A stretch of DNA of 64,000 bases from Geomicrobium halophilum (GCF_014207655.1 NZ_JACHHJ010000001.1:434001-498000), one strand, 5' to 3'; shown: positions 8,764 to 18,065, counted from the first letter of the stretch. The notes: generated by a model from the letters alone, not told the origin. A program made the numbers and translations.

Positions 8764-9456
8764 TTATGCCAAGCTTTGATAGGTATTGAATACTTTTGGA
8801 ACATAAGCTGTTGTTTCATCAAAAGGAGGAATGCCTCCATACTGATCGACATTACCAGGACCGGCATTATAAGCAGCTAGAGCTTTTTGAACGTCATTGT
8901 TGTAGCGGTCAAGCATGTCACTTAAATAACGGGTGCCGCCATCAATATTTTGAGCTGGATCGGTAGCATCGGTAACGCCTAATCCGCTTGCAGTTCCAGG
9001 CATTAATTGCATCAAGCCCATGGCCCCGGCATGGCTCTTGGCATTTGGATTGAAATTAGACTCATGTTTAATAACCGCGTAGATTAAGCCGGGATCTACC
9101 CCATGTTTTTCGGCTGCCGCTTCAATATAATGATTATATGGAGAATCTGGTAAAGTGCTACTGGTAGTGGTAGATATAGGGTTTTCCGTTACTTCCGCCA
9201 CCTCTTTGAAATGGGGAGAAAGAAGGTGCGAAGTCACTTGCGGCTCTTGAACGGGGTTAAAATAGAGCGGCCTGTCTCTAGATAAGTCCAATGGGAATGT
9301 TCGCTGGCTGCCGTTTGATGTTTCATGTAGTACTTGAGCATTAGCGAGAATTGAAGCAAAATCCTTGATTGGCTCCCCATGTGTACGATTTGAATCCGGT
9401 ATCGAAAACGGTGAAAGTGTTATCCGATTGAGTAACATTGGATAGAGTTCATTCAT
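8764..9456 (-). CDS. cwlQ: Lytic transglycosylase CwlQ-like
   Basis: This is a soluble lytic transglycosylase/muramidase-type peptidoglycan hydrolase corresponding in position to B. subtilis yjbJ (cwlQ). The N-terminal 100 residues are variable. The SLT domain follows from about 105: SPYNHYIEAAAEKHGVDPGL, the catalytic Glu132 in KHESNF, GAMGLMQLMPGTA, and AAYNAGPGNVDQYGG. No signal peptide is visible, so export may be non-classical or it may act during sporulation or competence; this is not settled by the sequence. ATG 9456 follows TGAGGAGCGG. Gene order with yjbI and yjbK is conserved. Confidence 0.92.
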   Translation of the reverse strand: MNELYPMLLNRITLSPFSIPDSNRTHGEPIKDFASILANAQVLHETSNGSQRTFPLDLSRDRPLYFNPVQEPQVTSHLLSPHFKEVAEVTENPISTTTSSTLPDSPYNHYIEAAAEKHGVDPGLIYAVIKHESNFNPNAKSHAGAMGLMQLMPGTASGLGVTDATDPAQNIDGGTRYLSDMLDRYNNDVQKALAAYNAGPGNVDQYGGIPPFDETTAYVPKVFNTYQSLA

Positions 9457-9688
9457 AGCGAGCCGCTCCTCAATTATAGTATAATTCGACTATAGCAGAA
9501 TGAAGAGCGAAAACAACAACCTAAAATAAAAAAGATGAAAGTCCTATATCAAGCTCCCCATGAATAAGGCAGGGGAACTTCAAAATGGTAGTAAAAAAAT
9601 AGACAAGACACAAGCCCGAGTCGGAATGAGGTTCATATGACGATAAAGTAAATTTTGGATGATAAGAGGGGGCAGTAAGCAGGGGGGG

Positions 9689-10291
9689 TTATGTCTTCTT
9701 TCGCATTTTCGCTGAAAAAAAACGTTGAATTTTCGGAGGTGGTTCTGGCGCCTCTTTCGCCATTCCTATTTGTTCAACGATTTGTGATAAGACGTTACGG
9801 ACATGTTCTCGAGACTTTCCTTCATATTCTAACTCAAAATCCACTTCACCAAGGTAATGGCTTTCATCAAGAGCAATGAACCCGCCATCATGTCCCCATT
9901 CAGCCCGCCAGGTAGATAACTTTCCTAAGTATTGAAGGGCTTCAAATGGAATCCCCCATTCTTTTTCTATGTAGGTTTGAATGGAGCCTGGAGATACCTT
10001 TGTAAGGGCGGTTTGTTCTGTCCATTCATTTTTCTCAAGACGTTGATGTTTCTCGGTCACACCTTCACCATTTCGCACCTTCAATGTTAAGACATTGGCT
10101 CCGTCTTTATAACGAATACGTAATGCAGCGTTTCGTTCTTTTAATTGAAAATCGGATGTGTCAAAATAGTGATTGTGCTGGATATGGAATTCCTCCGGGT
10201 GTAATTGAAAATACCCGCATATTTGATGGAATTCAGTTTCGGTTAGTAAACGCTTGCTTTCAATTTCCAGTTCTTCAAATTCACGATCCAT
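9689..10291 (-). CDS. yjbK: CYTH-domain triphosphatase-like protein YjbK
   Basis: YjbK belongs to the CYTH/triphosphate tunnel metalloenzyme family, whose members hydrolyse inorganic triphosphate or nucleotide triphosphates. The defining ExExK motif is at residues 9-13 (EIESK), followed by alternating charged strands: LRIRYKDGANVLTLKVR, EKHQRLEKNEW, and DESHYLGEVDFELEYEGKS. The 200-residue length is normal. ATG 10291 is preceded by GGAGGATGATTGC. It diverges from yjbL. The link to the adjacent (p)ppGpp synthetase gene is conserved in Bacillus, but the biological role is not known. Confidence 0.92.
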   Translation of the reverse strand: MDREFEELEIESKRLLTETEFHQICGYFQLHPEEFHIQHNHYFDTSDFQLKERNAALRIRYKDGANVLTLKVRNGEGVTEKHQRLEKNEWTEQTALTKVSPGSIQTYIEKEWGIPFEALQYLGKLSTWRAEWGHDGGFIALDESHYLGEVDFELEYEGKSREHVRNVLSQIVEQIGMAKEAPEPPPKIQRFFSAKMRKKT

Positions 10292-10374
10292 GCAATCATC
10301 CTCCTGCCTTTATTATGGCATAGACGATGTAGAGCTACAACGTGATTTGGATAAAGAAAAGGGGTAGAATAGAC

Positions 10375-10746
10375 GTGACTGTAATAAATGCAAAGAAAGC
10401 CATACATAGAAACGACGGTCTCTATCTCGTGACAGATCGTTCGACACATTCATCATTCACACCAACGAGCCGCCTGCTGGCCGATTCCGATAATTTTGCT
10501 CTTGTGTATATTTTTGAACAGGATGATGAATTTGTACAAATCCATATTCATGAAGACTTATGGCCGGCGATCAATGAAATCTATCGAAAGCGAAAGCCAA
10601 TATTTCTTGATGAGCCTGATGTTGAATTTGAAGATATCCATGAGGAATTAGACATGTTACTGGATGTCATTCAAGGAAATAACAATTATGGAGCTGAGAT
10701 GGTTCGTACTGTTGAAAAGCATTTCCTAGATCCAGCGAACGATTGA
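10375..10746 (+). CDS. yjbL: UPF0738 family protein YjbL
   Basis: This 123-residue cytoplasmic protein belongs to the UPF0738 family, of unknown function. It is recognised by the core ADSDNFALVYIFEQDDEFVQ and the C-terminal signature NNYGAEMVRTVEKHFL. I choose GTG 10375, behind AAGGGGTAGAATAGAC, giving MTVINAKKAIHRND. An earlier in-frame ATG at 10342 lacks a ribosome binding site. It is first in a tight run yjbL-yjbM-nadK-yjbO (gaps of 13 and 17 bases, then an overlap), so it is probably co-transcribed with the (p)ppGpp synthetase and NAD kinase. Confidence 0.87.
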   Translation: MTVINAKKAIHRNDGLYLVTDRSTHSSFTPTSRLLADSDNFALVYIFEQDDEFVQIHIHEDLWPAINEIYRKRKPIFLDEPDVEFEDIHEELDMLLDVIQGNNNYGAEMVRTVEKHFLDPAND

Positions 10747-10759
10747 TGGAGGTGTTCGA

Positions 10760-11398
10760 ATGAGAACTTGGCCTATATTTTTATCACCGTACCAACAAGC
10801 CGTTGAAGAATTAAAGGTAAAATTTAAAAGTCTCAGGGAACAATATCAGCAATCTTCGAAACATACACCTATTGAATTCGTGACAGGGCGTGTAAAACCG
10901 ATTACGAGTATTCAAGAAAAAGCAAAACGTAAAGAGATTCCTTTAGAAAAGCTGGAAACGGAAATGCAAGATATAGCTGGCATCCGTATCGTTTGTCAGT
11001 TTGTAACAGATATTGACCCGATCGTAAATATGTTGCGGAGCAGAAATGATATTACTGTCATCAGTGAACGAGACTATATAAAGGAAAAAAAATCCAGTGG
11101 TTATCGTTCCTATCACATGGTGATTGATTACCCTGTTCACACCGTAGAGGGTACAAAGCATATTCTCGTAGAAATTCAGGTGCGCACGATGGCAATGAAC
11201 TTTTGGGCAACCATCGAACACTCGCTCAATTACAAGTATAGCGGGGAGATTCCCCAAGACATTAAGCTCCGGCTCGTTCGAGCAGCAGAAGCTGCCTACC
11301 AGTTGGATGAAGAGATGTCCAAGATCCAAGGAGAAGTGCGTGAGGCTCAATCGATTATTACCAAACTTCAAGAAGAAAATCGGGGGACCTATAAGTAA
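10760..11398 (+). CDS. sasB: Small alarmone synthetase RelQ/SasB
   Basis: This single-domain (p)ppGpp synthetase (YjbM/RelQ class) makes alarmones from GTP or GDP and ATP; the family acts as a tetramer. The synthetase core is visible: IEFVTGRVKPITSIQEKAKR (substrate-binding basic loop), DIAGIRIVCQFVTDI with the metal-binding Asp, KSSGYRSYHMVIDYP, and EIQVRTMAMNFWATIEHSLNYK with its catalytic Glu. The hydrolase and TGS domains of long RelA are absent, as expected at 212 residues. A C-terminal helical tail follows. ATG 10760 sits behind ATGGAGGTG, 13 bases after yjbL. Confidence 0.95.
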   Translation: MRTWPIFLSPYQQAVEELKVKFKSLREQYQQSSKHTPIEFVTGRVKPITSIQEKAKRKEIPLEKLETEMQDIAGIRIVCQFVTDIDPIVNMLRSRNDITVISERDYIKEKKSSGYRSYHMVIDYPVHTVEGTKHILVEIQVRTMAMNFWATIEHSLNYKYSGEIPQDIKLRLVRAAEAAYQLDEEMSKIQGEVREAQSIITKLQEENRGTYK

Positions 11399-11415
11399 GA
11401 GGAGGAAAGTAGCTG

Positions 11416-12210
11416 ATGAAGTATGATGTAACTTCGCGGGGGGATGAAGCTTCGAATGAGATCGCCTCCCGTATATGCCGGGAGCTCGGCAAACATTCAC
11501 TTACATTAGATGAGGAGGAACCAGAAATCGTCATCTCTGTTGGGGGAGATGGCACGTTGCTCGAAGCGTTTCATTATCATAAGCATCGTCTGGAAGATAC
11601 ATGTTTTGTCGGGGTTCATACTGGACATTTAGGTTTTTATGCTGACTGGATGCCTGAAGAGGCCAACCAATTAATTATCCACATTGCGAAAACCCCTTTT
11701 CAGGTCGTCGAATACCCTTTGCTTGAAGTTGTCGTTCGTTATCAAGGAGAGAGTACTCCGGATCGTTATCTGGCTTTAAATGAATGTACAGTGAAAACGA
11801 CCGAAGGTTCCCTCGTCTGTAATGTTGACATAAAAGGAGAAACGTTTGAAACGTTTCGCGGTGATGGGCTTTGTATCTCTACTCCATCGGGGAGTACCGC
11901 TTACAATAAGGCATTGGGAGGAGCAATTCTGCATCCTTCGTTATCATCGATGCAAATTTCAGAGATGGCTTCGATCAATAATCGTGTATATCGAACGATT
12001 GGTTCACCGCTCGTCTTACCTGAGCATCATACTTGCTTATTACGACCATTAAACGATGTCAGCCTGCAGCTTACGATCGACCATAAATCCGTTGTCAATA
12101 AGGATATTGAGTCCATCCAATGTCGTGTCGCTGAAGAGCATGTTCGTTTTGCTCGCTTTAGACCATTTCCATTTTGGAAACGTGTGAAGGAGTCATTTAT
12201 CGGTGAGTAA
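11416..12210 (+). CDS. nadK: NAD kinase
   Basis: This ATP- or polyphosphate-dependent NAD kinase (PpnK/NadF, B. subtilis YjbN) makes NADP. The GGDGT motif is at 43-47 ([13 protein letters not shown]), followed by [13 protein letters not shown], the NE-containing segment [15 protein letters not shown], the [21 protein letters not shown] loop region, and [11 protein letters not shown]. Its 264 residues fit the family. ATG 11416 follows AAGAGGAGGAAAG. The last codons overlap the start of yjbO, which implies translational coupling. Confidence 0.96.
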   Translation: MKYDVTSRGDEASNEIASRICRELGKHSLTLDEEEPEIVISVGGDGTLLEAFHYHKHRLEDTCFVGVHTGHLGFYADWMPEEANQLIIHIAKTPFQVVEYPLLEVVVRYQGESTPDRYLALNECTVKTTEGSLVCNVDIKGETFETFRGDGLCISTPSGSTAYNKALGGAILHPSLSSMQISEMASINNRVYRTIGSPLVLPEHHTCLLRPLNDVSLQLTIDHKSVVNKDIESIQCRVAEEHVRFARFRPFPFWKRVKESFIGE

Positions 12211-13147
12211 TTGGACATCAGCCTGGACATGGAGTGTAAATGCACCTCTTTCGATTGATGATTTCTTGAAAATAGAAAAAAAGATGTCTACACGTATGAT
12301 AAAAAAGATCAGGCGTTTCGGTGAATTACAAGTAAATGGAAAGCCTGCAGTAAAGCACCAGGAACTACTTCCAGGGGATGTCGTTTGTGTTGTACCTCCC
12401 GAGGAACAGTTCCCGGCCCATTTTCAAAGGTACTCCTATCCGCTATCGGTGATCTACGAGGATGCCCATTTGCTCATATTAAACAAGCCGGCACCAATGG
12501 CAACAATGCCGGGACACGGAGAAAAAGGGGAGTCACTTGCAGAAGCGGTGATGGCTTATTACGAGACAAAAAAGTTCCCAGGCTCTTTCCACGCAGTAGG
12601 TCGTCTCGATCGAGGGACTAGCGGAATAATGATCGTCGGAAAACACGGATATGCACACGATAAGCTCACACGATTCACTGAATATCGGCCAAATAAAAGG
12701 TATGTAGCCTTCGTAGAAGGCTCCTTTCCGGATGGACGACAAGTCATTGATGACCCGATTCAACGTCATCCTGATTCGTTGATCGAAAGGCAGATCGGGG
12801 GCGATAAACCAGCCATTACAATTGCTGAAAAACGAGGAGAAGGAGGAGGGGTGAGTCTCGTGGAGCTCACCCTCATTACAGGGCGAACGCATCAATTGCG
12901 TGTGCATCTTGCGGCTAGAGGGTACCCGATTGTAGGGGATACGCTGTATGGAAGCTCATCCTTATGGATCAAGCGCCAGGCGTTACATTCCATTCATACT
13001 CGTTTCCAACATCCGATCACAGAAAAAATGTATCACCTAACAGCACCCTTTCCGCGAGATCTTCAACCTTTATTTTCTAAAATGGGTGCTGATATTCTCG
13101 ACGAACTCCATCAGGCCTCAACGACTTCTTCGAATGTGAAGCGGTAG
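12203..13147 (+). CDS. yjbO: RluD-family rRNA pseudouridine synthase YjbO
   Basis: This RluA/RluD-class pseudouridine synthase probably modifies rRNA. It has an N-terminal S4-like segment ([26 protein letters not shown], 21-46) and the catalytic core with Asp136 in [12 protein letters not shown], then RYVAFVEG and [22 protein letters not shown]. The exact target uridine cannot be read from the sequence. GTG 12203 has AAGGAG upstream and overlaps nadK by eight bases. Its 3' end overlaps the convergent lipoprotein gene at 13111-13539 by 37 bases, which is unusual and could cause mutual interference of the two transcripts. Confidence 0.92.
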   Translation: MSNWTSAWTWSVNAPLSIDDFLKIEKKMSTRMIKKIRRFGELQVNGKPAVKHQELLPGDVVCVVPPEEQFPAHFQRYSYPLSVIYEDAHLLILNKPAPMATMPGHGEKGESLAEAVMAYYETKKFPGSFHAVGRLDRGTSGIMIVGKHGYAHDKLTRFTEYRPNKRYVAFVEGSFPDGRQVIDDPIQRHPDSLIERQIGGDKPAITIAEKRGEGGGVSLVELTLITGRTHQLRVHLAARGYPIVGDTLYGSSSLWIKRQALHSIHTRFQHPITEKMYHLTAPFPRDLQPLFSKMGADILDELHQASTTSSNVKR

Positions 13148-13539
13148 ACTTCCTCACTCTCGTTCGTGATAACGGCATCAACGCTCCCACTGAGGCCTTC
13201 GGGTTCCAACGGTTCGTTAAGGAAGAACGTTTCACTTATCATATAACGATCACCCCCGCCAATAGAAAAGGGTTCCCCCTCATCGCTTTGGAGGAGCTCA
13301 GGCTCACTTAAGGACTCTAGAAGCTTTTCGTCATTCACCTCCCAATGGAGAAGCAGTTCCTCAGCAGGCCGTTCTGATGTGTTGGCTATTAATGCGTTAA
13401 ATGAAACCGATGATTCATCTCCCTCGCTCGATAGCACAATTTCCGATTCATCTTCGATATGACTAATCTCCGCCTGAGGTGCACATGCAGATAATAAAAA
13501 TACGAAGATCATGAGACTAACGAATACGGTACGATTCAT
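13111..13539 (-). CDS. Acidic lipoprotein of unknown function
   Basis: This is a predicted surface lipoprotein: a signal peptide with a hydrophobic core (VFVSLMIFVFLLSAC) and lipobox LSAC with the lipidated Cys at about 19, then a strongly acidic 120-residue domain. I do not recognise the domain. Its alternating hydrophobic pattern ([51 protein letters not shown]) suggests an Ig-like beta sandwich (inference). ATG 13539 follows AAAGGAATAAAAAA. It lies five bases after prpE on the same strand, so it is probably co-transcribed with prpE. It overlaps the 3' end of yjbO. Confidence 0.75.
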   Translation of the reverse strand: MNRTVFVSLMIFVFLLSACAPQAEISHIEDESEIVLSSEGDESSVSFNALIANTSERPAEELLLHWEVNDEKLLESLSEPELLQSDEGEPFSIGGGDRYMISETFFLNEPLEPEGLSGSVDAVITNESEEVYRFTFEEVVEA

Positions 13540-13544
13540 TTTTT

Positions 13545-14327
13545 TTATTCCTTTCTATAAGAGCCTAGAGACTCTTGTTTTTCATAAGTACGGAATTTTT
13601 CCGACTGCTTTTCTTGTCGTGAAGGTATCGATATGGTTGTAAGTTCAGGATAACGAAAGGCAGTGAGCGCACCACCAAAGACGCATCCGGTATCAATATT
13701 AATAGTACGCCGGTAGACTCTGGGGGTCTGTACAGGTGTATGGCCGTAGACAATCCAGGGTGGCTGGTTCCTTTCGTTTAGCACCCAGTCCCGCCGCTTC
13801 GGTACTTGACCCGGTTGCTGCTGTTTGCGGTCCACATCTCCGTATAGGACGAATGCACGAACCGCTTTGTTGGTTTTGCCAATATCGTGTCTTCGGATAC
13901 CTGCGTGTGCGGCAACTACATTGCCTTCATCTAGTGAAAGGTATAATGGTGATTGTTCAAACAGCTGCATAAACGTTTTTCGTATGTTATGATAGGATGG
14001 TTTTGTGAGCTCCTTAAGTTCAGCAACGGTCGTTTCCAAGCCATGCTGAATTTTTACCGGACGTCCAAGGAAATAGCGGTATAGCTTGTCACAGTGATTT
14101 CCGGGTACATAATAAGCCAATCCTTGGTCTACAAGGGGAGTTACATCTTCAATGATACCCAGCGAATCAGGACCGCGATCGGTAAGGTCCCCGATGAAAA
14201 CAAGTTTTCGCTGATGAGGATGTACATAAGAGCCTTGCTTTTTTTTATATCCTAGTTCTTGTAAAAGTTGGGAGAGTTCTGATCGGCAACCGTGAATATC
14301 ACCGATAAAATCCAAGCCTTTTGTCAT
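13545..14327 (-). CDS. prpE: Bis(5'-nucleosyl)-tetraphosphatase PrpE
   Basis: This metallophosphoesterase (PPP-type) is related to B. subtilis PrpE, which hydrolyses diadenosine tetraphosphate and has been linked to spore germination. Signature motifs are FIGDIHGCRSEL (DxH), FIGDLTDRGPDSLG (GDxxDRG), YVPGNHCDKL (GNHE-like), AAHAGIRRHD, and YGHTPVQTP. I choose ATG 14327, eight bases after AAGG; in-frame ATG 14333 and GTG 14336 lie closer to that site. It diverges from fabI. The gene order nadK-yjbO-prpE matches B. subtilis. Confidence 0.92.
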   Translation of the reverse strand: MTKGLDFIGDIHGCRSELSQLLQELGYKKKQGSYVHPHQRKLVFIGDLTDRGPDSLGIIEDVTPLVDQGLAYYVPGNHCDKLYRYFLGRPVKIQHGLETTVAELKELTKPSYHNIRKTFMQLFEQSPLYLSLDEGNVVAAHAGIRRHDIGKTNKAVRAFVLYGDVDRKQQQPGQVPKRRDWVLNERNQPPWIVYGHTPVQTPRVYRRTINIDTGCVFGGALTAFRYPELTTISIPSRQEKQSEKFRTYEKQESLGSYRKE

Positions 14328-14385
14328 TGTCATCACCTTCTGAAATCATAGCAGATGAACACCTATGATTGAAAGTATATGAACA

Positions 14386-14414
14386 GTGACCGTTCTGTAA
14401 AAAAATGCTATACT
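14386..14414 (+). promoter_or_regulatory. Likely promoter of fabI
   Basis: GTGACC and TATACT hexamers are 17 bases apart. I could not see a FapR operator in the interval, although fabI is FapR-controlled in B. subtilis. Confidence 0.5.
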
Positions 14415-14456
14415 GAAGGACAAGAAGAATATAGGCATAGAAAGGAGCTTAAGAAA

Positions 14457-15239
14457 ATGAGTTTATCATTAGAAGGACATACATATGTTGTCATGGGGGT
14501 AGCAAATAAAAGAAGTATTGCCTGGGGGATCTCTCGTAGCCTCGCTGATGCCGGGGCAACGCTTGTTTTTACATATGCTGGAGAACGCCTTGGAAAGAAC
14601 GTACGTGAGCTTGCAGACACCTTGGAAACCGATACATATGTGTATCCATGTGATATTACGAGCGATGAAGAAATCCAATCAACATTTAGCCAAATTAAGG
14701 AAGAAGTGGGAACGATTGATGGACTTGCCCACTGCATCGCTTTTGCGAAAACCGAAGATCTCGAAGGTTCGTTCGTAGAAACGTCCCGGGAAGGCTTCCA
14801 ATTGGCCCATGACATTAGTGCCTATTCGTTAACCGCTGTCGCCCACGCTTTAAAGCAGAATGAACTAATGCCTGAAGGTGGATCTATTTTAACCATGACC
14901 TACCTTGGCGGCGAACGCGTGGTGCAAAACTACAATGTGATGGGAGTGGCCAAAGCGGCATTGGATGCAAGTGTCCGTTACCTAGCAAATGATTTGGGCG
15001 AAAGCAATATCCGGGTAAACGCGATATCCGCCGGACCCATGCGTACCTTGTCGGCAAAAGGAATCTCCGGATTTAACACCGTGTTAAAGGAAATGGAAGA
15101 AAAATCTCCGTTAAAACGAACCGTCACACAGGAAGAAATCGGAGGCACTGCACTCTTTTTAATGAGTGACTTATCCAAAGGCATGACCGGTGAAATTCTT
15201 CACGTCGACGGGGGTTATCACATTATTGGGATGGGATAA
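14457..15239 (+). CDS. fabI: Enoyl-[ACP] reductase FabI
   Basis: This NADH/NADPH-dependent enoyl-ACP reductase performs the last step of each fatty-acid elongation cycle. It is a short-chain dehydrogenase with the FabI hallmarks: modified nucleotide loop GVANKRSIAWGIS (14-26), catalytic Tyr159-x6-Lys166 in QNYNVMGVAK, and SAGPMRTLSAKGI. At 260 residues it matches the 258-residue B. subtilis protein. ATG 14457 lies behind GAAAGGAGC. An upstream in-frame start at 14379 would overlap the promoter. fabI (yjbW) precedes cotO in B. subtilis; here about 7 kb of transporter genes intervene. Confidence 0.96.
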   Translation: MSLSLEGHTYVVMGVANKRSIAWGISRSLADAGATLVFTYAGERLGKNVRELADTLETDTYVYPCDITSDEEIQSTFSQIKEEVGTIDGLAHCIAFAKTEDLEGSFVETSREGFQLAHDISAYSLTAVAHALKQNELMPEGGSILTMTYLGGERVVQNYNVMGVAKAALDASVRYLANDLGESNIRVNAISAGPMRTLSAKGISGFNTVLKEMEEKSPLKRTVTQEEIGGTALFLMSDLSKGMTGEILHVDGGYHIIGMG

Positions 15240-15244
15240 AGGAT

Positions 15245-15273
15245 GAAGGCTGTCTATCGGGCAGCTTTTTTAT
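15245..15273 (+). terminator. Terminator of fabI
   Basis: AGGCTGTC and GGGCAGCTT arms are followed by six T. Confidence 0.75.
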
Positions 15274-15276
15274 TTT

Positions 15277-15653
15277 GACAGGATGTTCAAAAAGTCAGGG
15301 AAAAATGGCCGTCGAATTTCTGCGTCAGCTTGCGGGGTGAAGGAGGCCAGCGTGTCTCTGAAAGTGACACGCTGGCACTAGCACCTTCGGCGCGTTGCAC
15401 GTACCAAAAGCGTATCCTCGAAATCGAAAACCACTTTTTCATCGTGTGAAGGAACGCTTACGAAGCAGCCAGCTGGCGCTTCGCTCCTCGGAAAAGAATC
15501 CCCCTTTCCTTCGTGGTACAAGCAGGATGTCAAGACGCGTTTCCTTGCACTCCAGAGCATAAGAAAATCTAGACCCGCCATTTTAGCGATCAGCTAATAT
15601 TTTCTAAAACTTCTTGGCTCTTGTTGCCCTCCTTTTCGAACACGCACTTTAAT
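15277..15653 (-). repeat. MITE-like repeat, copy D (long)
   Basis: This is a 377-bp gene-free element with ends GGATGTTCAAAAAGTCAGGG (left) and CCTTTTCGAACACGCACTTT (right). It contains a perfect 11-bp-arm hairpin, GCCAGCGTGTC / GACACGCTGGC, at 15346-15376. Its right half, read on the minus strand, aligns with copy A; its left end aligns with copy B. No transposase frame is present. Confidence 0.7.
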
Positions 15654-15761
15654 GGTAAATATAACGAAAACGGCTATATTTTTACATCTATTCGGAGATG
15701 CTACAAGTACGTCTTCAATTCGACCTATAAAGCATCTATATGAATGGAAGGTAGTGATCAC

Positions 15762-15989
15762 TTGTATTCTGTTGTAGCCGAAAGACTCGTACGGTTAGTC
15801 CTCAAAGCAGACTACCGTGCACTCACGGAAAGTGAACAATCAGAAATGGATGAAAGCAAGAAGTTCTTAAGGAACTTTTATTGGGAAAAGGAGAAACTCT
15901 CTACGATGTCCTATATCGCCTATACGACAGAAGATCATGAATGGCAACATGAAATCTGTTCAGCAGTTGAAAAATTAAAAGGGGAATGA
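15762..15989 (+). CDS. Small helical protein of unknown function
   Basis: I do not recognise this 75-residue, charge-rich protein. It looks mostly helical and cytoplasmic (VVAERLVRLVLKADYRALTE, then ESKKFLRNFYWEKEKLS), with no Cys pairs, signal or membrane segment. TTG 15762 is the likeliest start because GGAAGG lies ten bases upstream. The in-frame ATG 15744 (81 residues) has no ribosome binding site. It stands alone between a repeat copy and a bidirectional terminator. Confidence 0.6.
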   Translation: MYSVVAERLVRLVLKADYRALTESEQSEMDESKKFLRNFYWEKEKLSTMSYIAYTTEDHEWQHEICSAVEKLKGE

Positions 15990-16002
15990 CCTATCTAGAT
16001 AA

Positions 16003-16034
16003 GAAAAGACCCACGTGATTGCGTGGGTCTTTCT
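16003..16034. terminator. Bidirectional terminator
   Basis: AAAGACCCACG and CGTGGGTCTTT arms lie between two convergent genes (15762 plus, 16044 minus), so the hairpin can serve both. Confidence 0.85.
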
Positions 16035-16043
16035 ACGGGTGGC

Positions 16044-17723
16044 TTAGTAGCCGCCGCCTTCTGCTTCTTCGGTGATATAGGTTTCAGAGAGATCATAGGT
16101 GTCGTTTGGATGATGAATAAGGTTCTGTACTGAATCAGAAACCCCGGCCCGAACATCATCAAAGACGGTATAAATCATTGGAGCTTCCTCTACAAGGATT
16201 TCCTGAATTTCACCATAAAGCTCTTCACGTGCTTCTTCATCATCTTCTTGACGTGCTTCCTCAAGAAGTTCATCTACTTCTTCATTCTCGTAGAATGAAC
16301 GGTTACCGGGGGCCCCGTGATTATCGGAATGGAAGAGAGAGTACATACCGTAATCAGCGTCTGCCGTTACAGTGTTCCAGCCAAGGATAAACATCTCATG
16401 CTCGCCTTCAGCTGTCTGATCAAGGTAAGCACCCCATTCAACGTTTTGAATGGACACGTCAACTCCGATATCTGCAAGCTGATCCTGAATAAGCTCAGCG
16501 GTTTGTTCCCGCATTGGGCTTTCGTTATTCGTCCACAACGTCGTTTCAAATCCATCTTCATAACCTGCTTCTGCGAGTAGTTCTTGAGCCTCTTCAGGGT
16601 CATAACCGAGCTCATCTAAATCTTCGTTATAGCCAAAGACAAGATCGTTAATCGGTCCGTAGGCTGGTTCTCCGTAACCTTCATAAATCCCTTCCACGAG
16701 AACCTCATTATCGACAGCCATGGTAATGGCTTGACGGACAAGTGGATCATCGAAGGGTTCTTCTTGGGTGTTAAAGCTAACATAAGTCATGCTCAAGCTC
16801 GGCCCTGACATCAGCGTAGCGTCTTCCAGTGCCTCAACCTGGTCCACTAACGCGGGTTCCACATCGTCGGCCACATGGGTTTCGTTATTTTCAAGCCTTC
16901 CGATACGGGTAAGATTCTCATCGATAATTTCAAATGTAACGCTATCGAGGTAGGCATTGTCACCCCAGTAATCTTCATTTTTATGGAACGTAAGTGAACT
17001 TCCCTGATTCCATTCCTCGAATACAAATGGCCCTGTACCAACGCCTTCGGTATCGAGGTTAAGATCTTCGCCCTCTTCCTCTTCTTCGATGGCCGCTTCA
17101 CTCATAATACCCGCCGCATTATGCGCGAGGTGTGCAGGTAATGGAGCAAATGGAAACTCAGTCGTAAACTCGACGGTGTACTCATCAACTGCTTCAATAT
17201 TGTCAATCATTTCAAAAAGGAATGCAGCTTCTGAAGCACGCTCTTCTTCAAGCACGCGTTCAAATGTGGCCACCACATCATCAGCGGTTAGCTCTTCACC
17301 ATTATGGAAGTTAACGCCTTCACGTAGTTCAAAAACAAACGTGTCGTCATCTGTTTGTTCGTAGGATTCCGCTAAACCTTCGGTCTCAATCTCGAGTGTT
17401 TCAGGATCTTGGGTAACAAGTGTTTCATACATTAATGTACGTGCTTTCGCAGAGGGGTTGTCATTCGAACCGTGAGGGTCCATCGACTGCGGTTCCCCTG
17501 CCATCGAAATCATGAAGTCTCCGCCTTCCTGTGGTTCCCCAGCGGTTTCTCCGTCTCCTTCGTCTTCACCATCATCCTCGCCATCTTCGACGTCTTCTCC
17601 AGTGTCCCCGTTATCGCCGGCATCGCCGCCATCTACATCTGAATCATCGGTGCAAGCGGTAAGCACAAGACTCGTTGCAAGTGCAGCTCCTACAAGATAT
17701 CCAGACCTTTTGTAGCGTTTCAC
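16044..17723 (-). CDS. Oligopeptide ABC transporter substrate-binding lipoprotein
   Basis: This is a family 5 extracellular solute-binding protein (DppA/OppA type) that captures peptides or a related solute for the permease encoded divergently at 18-22 kb. The signal peptide has lipobox LTAC. Next comes an exceptional linker of about 45 residues made almost only of Asp, Glu and Gly (25-65), then the binding fold: GGDFMISMAGEPQSMDPHGS, LREGVNFHNGEELTADDVV, GTGPFVFEEWNQGSSLTF. The mature protein is strongly acidic throughout, as expected of an exported protein in a salt-adapted organism. ATG 17723 sits behind AAGGGGG. The ligand cannot be named. Confidence 0.93.
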   Translation of the reverse strand: MKRYKRSGYLVGAALATSLVLTACTDDSDVDGGDAGDNGDTGEDVEDGEDDGEDEGDGETAGEPQEGGDFMISMAGEPQSMDPHGSNDNPSAKARTLMYETLVTQDPETLEIETEGLAESYEQTDDDTFVFELREGVNFHNGEELTADDVVATFERVLEEERASEAAFLFEMIDNIEAVDEYTVEFTTEFPFAPLPAHLAHNAAGIMSEAAIEEEEEGEDLNLDTEGVGTGPFVFEEWNQGSSLTFHKNEDYWGDNAYLDSVTFEIIDENLTRIGRLENNETHVADDVEPALVDQVEALEDATLMSGPSLSMTYVSFNTQEEPFDDPLVRQAITMAVDNEVLVEGIYEGYGEPAYGPINDLVFGYNEDLDELGYDPEEAQELLAEAGYEDGFETTLWTNNESPMREQTAELIQDQLADIGVDVSIQNVEWGAYLDQTAEGEHEMFILGWNTVTADADYGMYSLFHSDNHGAPGNRSFYENEEVDELLEEARQEDDEEAREELYGEIQEILVEEAPMIYTVFDDVRAGVSDSVQNLIHHPNDTYDLSETYITEEAEGGGY

Positions 17724-17762
17724 CCATAATTCCCCCTTAATATGATAATAAAAGCTAGGCTT

Positions 17763-17791
17763 ACTATATCCTACGAATTAAAAACTTTCAA
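17763..17791 (-). promoter_or_regulatory. Likely promoter of the binding-protein gene
   Basis: On the minus strand TTGAAA and TATAGT are 17 bases apart, about 40 bases upstream of the start codon. Confidence 0.5.
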
Positions 17792-17987
17792 TACTATTTT
17801 TTCAATTAAATAAAGATTAGCTTTGACAAAAAATTACGATTTACAACAAATTAGAGCATGTTGTAAGCTGTTAACAATCGATAATACTTACAAAATTGAG
17901 AGAGGAGGGTGAAACTACAAAAGAATTAGGGAAAACGTTACATATATATCGAGAGAAAAATCGAATCAAAGATTTTCTCGTACTTTA

Positions 17988-18015
17988 TTGTAAAACGTAA
18001 TAAGATTGCTATAAT
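17988..18015 (+). promoter_or_regulatory. Likely promoter of the permease operon
   Basis: TTGTAA and a perfect TATAAT are 16 bases apart. It diverges from the binding-protein promoter. The remainder of 17724-18065 is AT-rich with no gene. Confidence 0.55.
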
Positions 18016-18065
18016 AAAACAAGTAGTTTGCTAGTTCAGTTTGTACAGAAGGGGTTGAGCAGAGG

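Noticed and set aside
15378-15581. Open frame inside repeat copy D
   Set aside because: It has no ribosome binding site and is not preserved in copies A or B of the same repeat.
17512-17715. Ser/Pro-rich plus-strand frame opposite the binding-protein linker
   Set aside because: It is the shadow of the Asp/Glu codons of the acidic linker, with no start signal.
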